From Nageia nagi (taxonomy: Eukaryota > Pinophyta): 64,000 nt of DNA. The stretch spans positions 3,968,001 to 4,032,000 of the forward strand of contig JBITNC010000001.1 of NCBI GenBank assembly GCA_050084985.1, read 5' to 3'. Each line of letters opens with the position of its first letter. Positions within the stretch are counted from its first letter, which is position 1. The position numbers were made by a program, and so were the translations under genes. Below the pieces are notes generated by a model. The model was not told the origin of the DNA and ran no database searches. It saw only the letters and a program-made list of their open reading frames with translations. Of this stretch, positions 1-9,268 are shown piece after piece.

Positions 1-1035
1 TCTCTTAAGTAGTCATGTTAGTGTGTTGTAGTTTGGAGATCCTGAGTTGTGGGTATCCCAACGAGTCCTAGTGTCCCAAGAGAGTTGTCGTGCTTACGCC
101 ACCTCAGGGAGGGCCCCACAACTCAATGTTGGCTTACTGGGCTTCTAGGAACACCATGTTGGCACTTCAGGTTGACTGGGACCCCACGTTTGCATTACTG
201 GACCTTATGTTGCTGCGTTGGCATCCGAGGACATCATAATGGTGCGTTAAGTCATTGGGCCCCTCTAGTTGCTCAACGTTGAATTAGAAGGCTTATGGAT
301 GACTTCGAGGTGAACTATTGACTGGAGCTTGTAAATACTTGAGGGGAGCTCATTTGGACATATACGAATTATTGTTATTGCTACTCTTTTTCCACGGGAT
401 TTGTTCGTACTTGGCGGTGCCGAGTAATCTTTCCTAGGCAGAGTGTCTAGGGGGCAGCTGGGTTGAGGGATCCTAGTTGTCTACGGCATAGGTGGAACAC
501 CTTGACCATCCGGTGGAATCCGAGGGTTTGTTCCTTCCATTCAGTTGGATATCCAGTGTTCGTGGAGAGCCCCTTCGGTGGGGAGGAGACGAAGGCTGAG
601 GGAGTGAATCTGTCCCATTGGGAAGCCTACAGTTGCCTATTGGCTGATTGTATGATTTGTATTGCTCATCAACAATAATATATATATTTGGAGGCTTTGG
701 GATCTCATTAAATATTACTTAATTGTCTCGTATGTGCATGTGTTGGATGTGTATGCTTGTTTATGTTGATTTTCCAGTGTTTGTGAATGAGCTAGCCTTG
801 TAGTCTACTATTGCATGCATTTATGAGTTGCTGGGAGCAACGACAACTTGAGAGGGCTGACATCAAGGGTGAGGGGGCTTTGGATGCCCTAGGAGACCAA
901 CGTCTGGCTTGGGGAGTGTTTGGGTGCCCGGGAGACCTCATGTGAGTGGAGAAGGAGCTTGGGAGCCCTAGAGGTTCAACCCTAGTTGGATTTAAAGTCT
1001 GCAATTTGGCACGGGTGTTCATTTGGAACATTACA
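1..1035 (+). repeat. 5' LTR of Ty3/gypsy element A, cut by the window start
   Basis: This stretch aligns as a direct repeat with 4244-5359; for example, the block around 101-300 matches 4395-4590 almost base for base. It ends in TTACA at 1035, followed after two bases by a primer-binding site. Compared with the 3' copy, about 50 bp are missing at the window edge, and a gap of about 36 bp lies near 620 (the 3' copy has extra sequence near 4905-4940). The two copies differ by scattered transitions and small indels, so the insertion is not recent. Confidence 0.88.
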
Positions 1036-1037
1036 AG

Positions 1038-1050
1038 TGGTGTCAAAGCT
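1038..1050 (+). promoter_or_regulatory. Primer-binding site of element A
   Basis: The sequence TGGTGTCAAAGCT begins two bases after the LTR end. It is a near match to TGGTATCAGAGC, the plant retroelement site complementary to the 3' end of initiator methionine tRNA. It fixes the element's orientation as plus and the LTR end at 1035. Confidence 0.8.
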
Positions 1051-1121
1051 TGGATCTGGGTAGCCTGTGTATGAAACCTAGAATCCACAAGTATTATATC
1101 AGATCTAGCGCCAGAAGGGAG

Positions 1122-2890
1122 ATGGCATTTGGTAGGAAGAGCGAAAGATCAACGGTTGGAGAAGCGTCGGAGAGGGTGGCACATGAGGAGGATAGGCAAC
1201 CATGGACGGTGGACCTCCAAACAATTGAGCCGTATGGAGATGAGAGGGAGGCTCATGAGGTGTTAGAAGGTAGATGGAGATCTGAGGAAAGAACGAGACC
1301 ATGGATAGTAGATCCGTAGGAGATAGAGCCGTTTAGGAGTGAGAGGGAGGCTCGTGAGATTTTGGAGGAGAGGCCAAGATCTAGAGGGAGGCGGAATGCA
1401 ACACTGGTTCGGGGCTTCACCTCGGAACGAAGATTTGAGGAAATGATCTCGACCATTAATAATATGACCGAAGCTATGTATGCCATGTATAGGCAGATTG
1501 AGTGGCGTTGGGGTGGTTTTGAGGTGGAAATGGAGCCACAACGCCAAGTTAGGCGAGATTCGGGAGGTGTGCAACAAGATCGGGGTGAAAGGGAAACCCC
1601 ACGGCAAGCAAAGAGGGGTGAGGAGCATTCGCGTTGGGGCCAAGATGAGGACAACTTACAACAAGCCAGGAATGGCCAACATGCATTACGTCTAGCTAGA
1701 GGAGGCAGGGAGCCCCCACGTCTGGACCAGGAGGGCTGTGAGGACGCATGGGAAGAAGATTGGGAGGATTTGGAGCATAGTCTAAGGAGATCCCGGAGCT
1801 TTAGAGATCAGGAATCCACCCACCATGGGTCGTTGGGACAGCCGAAGTCCAATTTTGTGAGATCCACTCCTATCAATTGCAACAAAGTACAAACCCTCTC
1901 CTAGGGTGCTACCTGGAGGACGATGTGGGTTGGATGGAAGATCAGCCAATCATACCTAGGCCATCCAAGCCTATGTTTCGCGCAGAGGACCCAGGAGGTG
2001 GCCAAAGATAGGGTTTCTAGCCCTTTGGGGTTGAACGGCTATTCAAAGAGTATTCACAGTTGGATCTGGGGTTGAGGCGAGACGTCAACTTCAACGGCTA
2101 TTTGGAGCTGCTGGGGTTAAAGAGGGCAAGCTCACACGGGTTGCGACATGCCGTAGTGCAGGGTATGAGAGGAGAGATCTGTAGCACCGAGTCAACAAGA
2201 TGCAAATCCCGATGTTTGATGGTGTGAAGATGACAGCTAGGGCATGATTGCACCAGTTGTAGACATACTTTACTCTAAACTGTAGTATGGTTGAGGAGGA
2301 CGTAGTGCATTTTGCATTACTACACTTGGAGGGAGATGCGCTGGAGTGGTGGCGGCATTGATGGTGAGTCAAGGATACTCACTCATCACCACTTTTGATG
2401 AGTTCGCCAGGAGGGTTGTGATGAGGTTTGATCGGAAGAGGGAGGATGATTACTTCTGGGATCTTATTACACTGAGGTAGTCAAGGAGTGTGGATGAGTT
2501 TGTGATGGAGTTCCAACGGTTTGCTGTCATGACTCATCATTTGCCTGAGGAGCGGCTGGTTTTCATTTTCATCGAGGGATTAAAGGAGCCGCTCATGGGG
2601 ATGGTGAAGGTGTCCTCTTTGAGGAGCCTAGACGATGCTATCTAGGTAGCCTATGAATTGGAGCCCACTGTGAAGTCCCTCAAGGGGGGATCGGGATCCA
2701 AGGGATGCTTTAGCCAGAAGCCGTTTTTAGAACGGCCTAGTAAGGCTAAGGTAGCACCTCCGCCCAAGCCAGAGCAGTTGGATTTAGCCACTCGGAGGAA
2801 GCTGAGGGAGGAGGGGAAGTGCTTCTTTTTCAAGAAGCCTTGGGAGCCAGGTCATTGTTACATGGGAAAAGGGCAAGCTCATTACATAGA
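1122..2890 (+). pseudogene. gag: Ty3/gypsy gag (element A), many stops
   Basis: This is the capsid/nucleocapsid polyprotein of element A, which would form the cytoplasmic particle that packages element RNA. The frame starts at an ATG at 1122 (MAFGRKSER) and is followed to the protease. An Arg/Glu-rich N-terminal region (to about 1900) precedes a Retrotrans_gag-like core at about 2190-2640, with signatures such as LEGDALEWWRH, FDRKREDDY and VDEFVMEFQRF. A degenerate zinc knuckle follows at about 2815-2890 (CFFFKKPWEPGHCYMGKGQ), where the first Cys pair is lost. In-frame stops include TAG at 1317, 1902, 2478 and 2643, most at places where family members have Gln, plus TGA at an expected Trp. 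The frame also shifts near 2360 and 2460. It is non-functional. Confidence 0.85.
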
Positions 2891-3299
2891 AATGCTCTCA
2901 GGAGGTGAATCGGACAATTCAAATCTAGAGATAGGAGCTGATACAGGTGGTTTTGGATCACCTAGAGTGGCAAGCACACTTGGAAGCATGATAGCTTCTT
3001 TGCATGGGGTGAAGAAGTATCTAACACTAAAGGTAATTGGACAAGCAGGAGGCCAAGATGTCATGGTCTTGGTTGATCTAGGTGCCTCACATAACTTCAT
3101 AGACGCTGGCTTTGTGGAGAAAAAGGGAATGAGGACTAAGGCATTTAAGGGGTTCAGAGTTTCCAATGCCAATGGAGAGCTCACTCTGGTGGATCATATT
3201 GTGGAGCGGTTTGGTGTGAGACTGCATAGTTGTGTGGTATGGCAGGACTTCAATCTATATCCACTCAAAGGTCATCCACACATTATCTTGGGTGTGTAA
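2891..3299 (+). pseudogene. Retroviral-type aspartic protease of element A
   Basis: This continues the gag frame with no stop up to 3297. The active-site region reads VLVDLGASHNFIDAGF, with the catalytic Asp codon at 3075-3077. The usual D-S/T-G triad has become D-L-G (CTA at 3078), so the enzyme is probably dead. The C-terminal part (LVDHIVERFGVRLHSC, then a flap-like LYPLKGHPHIILGV) fits plant gypsy proteases. Recognisable homology continues only about 100 bp past the stop. No reverse transcriptase, RNaseH or integrase lies between here and the 3' LTR. The minus-strand gag-protease gene at 36290-37860 is a relative with the same arrangement. Confidence 0.8.
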
Positions 3300-3529
3300 T
3301 GGTTATTCGATCTTGGAGATATCCACACAAATTACCAAAAGCTCCCCATGAGATTGATGGAAAGACTAACACGTTGCAAGGGATTAGGGATTATTGCCCT
3401 CAGGTGGACAACAAGAGATTGAAGGTGATTGGGTGGTGCCAAGAAAAGGAAGAAGTTGAGGAAGGGATTAGGCAACATTCAGAGGAGCTGAGAGGGGTCA
3501 CGAAGGGCCATGAAGGAGCGAATTCCTAT

Positions 3530-3840
3530 GTTGTGCACATTGGAGACTTGTTTTTCAACGTTGGACACCTGGAAGACCCATATTGCCATAAGGGGTCGTA
3601 GAGGAGTTGGAGATCCCATGTTAGCCATGCTGGAGACAGGACAACCCACGTTGGCATTGCAGGGAATTAGAGACCCCAAGTTGGCCAAACCAGTGGCAGG
3701 AGATCCCACATCAGTCATTCTGGGAGTTTGTTTGCCAACGTTGAGCTATAGGGAGGCTAGTCATGCCACGTTGTGGTGCAGGGAGGCTTGGTTGAGTACG
3801 AGGAACTATTTGGATGAGGTGCACCTCACGTTGAGCTAAA
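3530..3840 (+). repeat. Degenerate 30-40 bp tandem motif inside element A
   Basis: Successive units carry variants of GACCCCACGTTGGCATTGCAGGG (written here only as a pattern). They resemble a block inside the element's own LTRs (about 100-200 and 4395-4510) and one in the LTR at 43317-44613. It replaces the position where pol is expected. The flanking bases 3300-3529 and 3841-4203 hold no gene I can support. Confidence 0.55.
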
Positions 3841-4207
3841 CGGATGATTGGAGTGAAGGTTGGAGCCTAAGAAGACTCATGCATTTCTCCATGCATGTGG
3901 GAGGAGGAGTTTGGTTGTTGCTGAGTCAGGGGACAGTTTGGCTCATGATGTTGGGAGTTAGGAAGCTCCAATATGTGTTGATGACCGCCAGGAGAGTTGA
4001 GGTTGTATGGAGTGGAGATTGGGTACACATAGGGAGCATGAGCTCCATTGGTTTCTTCTGACTTTGGTTTCAATGGTTGCAAGTACTCCATCATCATTGT
4101 CAGAGTTCCAATACTATCTACCTCCTAAATGAAGACCCTCAGTTTGGTGATGACGGGATATCATCATCAAAGGATTCTTGGAAGACAGCATGTTGCAATC
4201 TTCCATT

Positions 4208-4243
4208 ATTGCTTGGGGACAAGCAATCTTAGGAGGGAGACTT
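4208..4243 (+). promoter_or_regulatory. Polypurine tract and preceding stem-loop of element A
   Basis: An inverted repeat ATTGCTTG-GGGA-CAAGCAAT is followed by the purine-rich AGGAGGGAGA and then the LTR start TGTGATATCCC at 4244. The same hairpin-plus-purine arrangement appears at 6970-6997 and, decayed, at 25650-25687. The purine tract would prime plus-strand DNA synthesis. Confidence 0.75.
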
Positions 4244-5359
4244 TGTGATATCCCTTTTGTACTATAGTGCCAAATTGTATTTGTCAAGCAAATATCTTAG
4301 AGATATCCCTTGTAGGTGGTCATGTTCATGTTGTAGCTTAAGACAAGAGACATACTGGGTCATGTGGACCACACTTGGGTCGTCATGCTTGCACACCTCA
4401 GGGAGGGCCCCACACCTCAACATTGGCTTACTGGGCTTCCAGGAACACCATGTTGGCACTTCAGGTTGATTGGGACCCCATGTTGGCATTACTGGACCTT
4501 ATGTTGCTGTGTTGGCATCCCAGGACATCATAATGGTGCGTTAAGTCATTGGGCCCCTCCAGATGCTTAACGTTGGATTAGAAGGCTTATGGATGATTAT
4601 TGACTGGAGCTTATAATTACTCGAGGGGAGCTCATTTTGACATATACAAATTATTGTTATTGCTATTGCTACTCTTTGTCCACGAGACTTGTCTGTACTT
4701 GACGGTGCTGACTAATCTTTGGTAGGCGGAGCATCTAGAAGGCAACTAGGTTGAGGGATCCTAGTTGTCTACGGCATAGGTGGAGCACCTTGCCATCTCG
4801 TGGAATCCGAGGGTTTGTTCCTTCCATTTAGTTGGACATCCAATGTTCGTGGAGAGCCCCTTCGGTGGGGAGGAGATGGAGGCTGAGGGAGCGAATCTGT
4901 CCCATAGATTTGTTATTGTGATTGTATATCCGAATTGGCTTGGGAAGCCTACAGTTGCCTAGTGGCTGATTGTATGATTTGTATTGCTCATCAACAATAA
5001 TATATATATATCCGAAGGCTTTGGGATTTCATTGAATATTGCTTAATTATCTTGTATGTGCATGTGTTGGATGTGTATACTTGTTTATATTGATTTTCCA
5101 GTGTTTGTGAATGAGCTAGCCTTGTAGTCTACTATTGCATGCATTTATGAGTTGCTGGGAGCAACGATAGCTTGAGAGGGTTGTTGTCAGGCATGAAGGG
5201 GCCTTGGATGCCCTAGGAGCCCAACATCTGGCTTGGGGAGTGTTTGGGTGCCCAGGAGACCCCACGTGAGTGGAGAAGGAGCTTGGGAGCTCTAGAGGTT
5301 CAACCCTAGTTGGATTTAAAGTCTGCAATTTGGCATGGGTGTTCATTTGGAACATTATA
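4244..5359 (+). repeat. 3' LTR of element A
   Basis: It begins TGTGATATCCC after the polypurine tract and ends TTATA, where the 5' copy has TTACA. Its length is 1116 bp. It includes a short motif block (ACCCCATGTTGGCAT) that also occurs in the unrelated LTR at 43317. The left TSD lies outside the window, so insertion cannot be confirmed by TSD. Confidence 0.88.
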
Positions 5360-6141
5360 GACTGCTAGTGGGACCTTGGAGTCTTGTAATGTCTCCAATT
5401 TGGGACATCTAGATGATACTCCTCGTGCCTATTCATTGTGACTTTTAATACTTAGACTAGGAGTGATTTATTTGTCAAATTATGTATTTTTCATATTCAT
5501 ATTTGTGCCTCAAGAAGGGTGAATTATGCATTTAATTAGGCCAATAAAAAGGGCCATTATGATGAAATATAACCCCACGTCCAAGTCTCAATCCTCACAC
5601 CACATGGAAGAGCAACTCGGTTGAGTTTTATGATAGGTTATTGAGCATGTTTTCATCCCTTGGGTCTCTACTCAGTTTGGGGTATAAAAAGGTGAAGCAT
5701 CTTGCCCAAAAATTGCTCCACACAAAAAATAATTGAGACAGCAGTACTCTTGAAGGTTGCAGCAGTGATGACAAAAAGGGAGAAAGACCAAAAACCATCA
5801 CCACTAGCATGGTACAGCCCAAGCAACGTCTCAGATTAGTATGAAAGTCTTATAAAAGATGAGGAGCAAAACTCGAACATCAAACATAGTATTTTTGGCC
5901 CCCGTCCCGCCCACCCCAAGGAATGTTTCACATGATAGCAAAAGGCACATTTGAGACCAACACATACTCAAATTTTGGACAGCAAGATATGATGTTTTCA
6001 AGAAGGTATGACAGTCCTCTTCATATTTGTAACAACCATACACTTTCTTGTATTCCTTCATAATGGATTGCAAAGGTAAAGGACATATTTGTGGTTGATA
6101 TACACTTAAGTTTGGTGCAGCCAAACGCAAGATTTCAAAAC

Positions 6142-6780
6142 ATGGCACTACAATGCCATACCCATGGAAACCAAGTCACAATGAAAGGGGACAAACAGAT
6201 GCATTTTGAGATCCATATGACTACTTTGGTTGGCACCCTTGGAGTCATTAATAGAGTTATGATTTACACCTTGTTCGATACAATTCACAACATGCCAATG
6301 GGGGAACAGCAGCAAGAAAGAGCTCACTTGATACTTCATATAACAGCATGTATTAATCTTGATGTTGCCAAACAAGATACAAATTTACAAACATTTCTAT
6401 ATGATTTTGGTACAAACAAGTACGTTTCAGTTTGGGAGATTGGTTTGAAGACTGATGTGTTCCAAAGGACGGAGTTTGTGGACTCAAAAATCAGTCCACT
6501 ATTGACTGATGTATGCCTAGTTGTGGTTGGGAACAACCCTTCCAAATTCAATTCAGTTTGTACAAGGGATATAGCATCAAGTCCCAATGAAGAAAAAGCA
6601 TTTGGGAAGTATTTGAGCAACAATGCAGCTGTTAAAATAAGTCAAACCAGTACCTTATTAGTTGTGATTTGCCACAATTTTGGAGCAAAAAAGCATTGGG
6701 ATCAGTTTGGAAGCAAAGTACAGAGATGGAGGTTTAGAAGGCATTCACCATCAACAACATTTCTTGCCTCTACTTGTTAG
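6142..6780 (+). CDS. Unknown ORF in element B (213 codons from ATG)
   Basis: I do not recognise this protein. The frame is open from 6091; the first ATG is at 6142 (MALQCHTHG) and it ends at a TAG at 6778. It is hydrophilic to mixed, with no signal peptide, transmembrane segment, zinc knuckle or retroviral catalytic motif that I can see. It lies about 190 bp upstream of a polypurine tract and 3' LTR, where gypsy elements sometimes carry an extra ORF after pol. It could be a captured host fragment, the end of an element-specific protein, or a chance frame. Being open for 230 codons in a region otherwise full of stops is the only support for coding. Confidence 0.35.
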   Translation: MALQCHTHGNQVTMKGDKQMHFEIHMTTLVGTLGVINRVMIYTLFDTIHNMPMGEQQQERAHLILHITACINLDVAKQDTNLQTFLYDFGTNKYVSVWEIGLKTDVFQRTEFVDSKISPLLTDVCLVVVGNNPSKFNSVCTRDIASSPNEEKAFGKYLSNNAAVKISQTSTLLVVICHNFGAKKHWDQFGSKVQRWRFRRHSPSTTFLASTC

Positions 6781-6969
6781 GACAGCCGTCTCCATGATTG
6801 CATCCTTGTGATATAATCAAGTGGCTGTTTTGTAGTTTATTTGGATAGTTAGCACAATTGGAGGATGGCCATGGAATCAAGTATCACTTAGGACATTTGG
6901 AGAATTTTGTACACTTGAAGACCATACAAGAAAAAAAATGCCATTTTGGGATGCATTTGGAATTGCTTG

Positions 6970-6997
6970 AGGGCAAGCAATTTGAGGAGGGAGGACT
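6970..6997 (+). promoter_or_regulatory. Polypurine tract with stem-loop, element B
   Basis: TTGCTTG-AGGG-CAAGCAA forms a perfect 7-bp stem and is followed by GAGGAGGGAGGA immediately before the LTR start TGGAATGTCCCC at 6998. Confidence 0.75.
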
Positions 6998-8012
6998 TGG
7001 AATGTCCCCAATTTGGGACGTCTAGATGCCACCCCTCATGCCTATTCATTGCGATTTTTAATACTTAGACTAGGAGTGATTTGTTTGTCAAATTATGTAT
7101 TTTTCATATTTATATTTGTGCCTCAAAAAGGGCAAATTATGAATTTAATTAGGCCAATAAAAAAGGCCATTATGATGAAATATAACCCCACGTCCAAGTC
7201 GGCCATGCTAAGGAGGTTTGGGGCTATTTAATATTTTATTATTTCTTCCCTCCTAGTTGGCTGCCTTTTGGGGACATATTTGCAAGCTTGAACATCTATA
7301 AAGGCAAGACATTAGCTCACTTGAAGACATCATCATTGTGCATTCGATCTTGGATCATCTTGGTGTTGGGATGCTTCCTCACTCTTCCTTCTAAGGACTA
7401 GGGCTGCTCTCTAGCCTAGAAGTGGCCTATCTACACTCATACTCACTTGGAGAGCTTGCGCCAACCTTAAGAAGCCATCTAGAGTCTTGCGGCATCCATT
7501 ATTGCCACTTGGGAGCTTGCGCCAACCATTTGGAGTCATCTTGTTGTACCAAGTTTGAGGGTCTTCTTGGGATGTGCGCCAAACCTTGAGGAGTCTTGGT
7601 TGAGCTACATTGAGTCTTGGACTTTGCCCTAGAATTTTTACGAGCTTGTTACAACCCTATACTTATTCTTGTTTTATTATTCATGATATTGGCTCTCATA
7701 ATGCATCTTGAATGTGAATGAATGTTCCTTTATTTTTGCTATTCTATTATCATTTGTTGTGTATGGGAATGAATGTGGATTAGAGTATTTTTGAGCTATA
7801 TTTCTGTTATGTTATAGATCTGAAGTTGTGGCCTAGTTTGGTCATTCTCACATGTTATATGAGCATTATATCAGATCTGGTTTTTTTCTGTTACAATTCA
7901 ATCTTAAGTGCATGTTTGGATGGTTAATGAGCATTTACTAGTGTGCCCTAATTGTTGAATGAATACGGAATTGTGTTGGGAAGTTGTGCTTGTTTTAGAA
8001 AGGTACATTACA
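6998..8012 (+). repeat. 3' LTR of element B
   Basis: This 1015-bp LTR starts TGGAATGTCCCC and ends GGTACATTACA, followed by the TSD AGTCT. The first 200 bp are nearly identical to 5385-5588. A TATA box lies 300 bp in, so U3 is about 0.3 kb and R plus U5 about 0.7 kb. Confidence 0.85.
7297..7303 (+). promoter_or_regulatory. TATA box of element B LTR
   Basis: TATAAAG lies in the context AACATCTATAAAGGCAAG, the expected position for a Pol II core promoter in an LTR. Confidence 0.5.
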
Positions 8013-8017
8013 AGTCT

Positions 8018-9099
8018 TTGCCACAACTTGAGGAGGTGGGAGTCCTAAAGCAAACCTTGCCACTGTTGAGGATTATTTGAAGCCTTGGTGCTTCTTTGTT
8101 GGAAAAGTCATAAATATCTATAAGGAATCATCCCTAGGGCACAATTGCTTTGAAAACTAAGGTATGCAATTCGGTTCTTATTTGCAATAATATTTGAATT
8201 ACATTTGTGGCTCCATTTACTTGTGTTATTTCATGAGATCTTGCCCTAGTTACCATAATGTTGCATTTTGAGGGTTCATTTTTGAGTTTGTGCACTTTGC
8301 TACTGGACGTTGGGTCATTTGCTTGAGATCTTGCATCATTGGCCTAGATGTTGGATTTGTGAATGTTAATTTATGTCATTCTGCCATAACAACTTGGACG
8401 TTGAGCTTGCATGAGAAATTTGCACAATTTTAAGCATTGTGAATGAGATTTGGCATTATTGGCTCAGATGTTGGGTTTCAAGCATTAAAAAATTGCACTT
8501 AATGTTGGACATTTATATTTTTTGAGCATAATAAATAGGGCATTTTGGGTATTTGAAGTGCTTGAACAGTTTAATGATGAATTTGGGTGAATTTTAGTAA
8601 TTGTTATGAGCCCTATTTGGGCAATTTCGAATCAGCCCTAGTTCGGAATATTTCACTATTGCATGTACAACTTAGTTCTCTTATTAATGAAATTTGGAGT
8701 TTGATCATGGCCTTCAATACTGTTAGATTACTAAAAAATGGATATGATGAAATTAAATAATCAAATATCAATGAAATGGTTAGGAAACATTTTTCAAAGG
8801 TAAATTTCCCCTTAAGCTTATACTCTGAAGTCAACTTTTACCCTTATGTTTCAAGATTACTAAAATCTCTTATAGATTGTATGTTGGTGAGAGGGTAGAG
8901 ATTAGCTTCTAAAAAAATTCAATGTCAATAATATTTAATTAAGTCATTTAAATTTTTTAATAAGTTTGTATTATTATTTTGCATTTGTTGTTATTTATTA
9001 TCATAAATTTGATTATAACAATTCAAAAGATTAAAAAAAAATATTTTTAAGGAAATATGATAAATAATTTAATAATAAAAGTGTATTTAAATACTTTCT
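8018..9099. other. Non-coding, AT-rich stretch
   Basis: I see no gene here. It continues, past the LINE inserted at 9116-12176, into 12193 onward, so it is the same host segment that carries the ATG1 exons. It may be intron or intergenic DNA. Confidence 0.5.
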
Positions 9100-9115
9100 A
9101 AATAAGTACATATAT
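9100..9115. repeat. Left target-site duplication of the LINE
   Basis: AAATAAGTACATATAT is repeated exactly at 12177-12192. A long, variable-length TSD next to an A-rich 3' end is the mark of target-primed reverse transcription. Confidence 0.8.
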
Positions 9116-9268
9116 GGCCTCTTTCATGGTTTGTGTGGTGATTCATGCGCGAAGGGTTTTGAGCGGCGAAGTCCTGACTTCTGATCAGATATGAATCCTT
9201 TGGATTGGATCGCTTGGGCAAGGGGTGGTGGTTTAGCTGGGCTACGATCACCAATGCCAAGGTAAATG

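Larger units (their letters stand above)
5385..8012 (+). mobile_element. LTR retroelement B with TSD AGTCT
   Basis: The element is bounded by AGTCT at 5380-5384 and again at 8013-8017. A 204-bp remnant of the 5' LTR (5385-5588) matches the first part of the 3' LTR (6998-8012). The rest of the 5' LTR, the primer site and any gag are missing after 5588, by internal deletion. The interior 5589-6969 holds one long open frame and no recognisable retroviral domain. Confidence 0.82.

Noticed and set aside
1253-1654. 133- and 126-codon minus-strand frames
   Set aside because: Antisense shadows of the Arg/Glu-rich gag start of element A.
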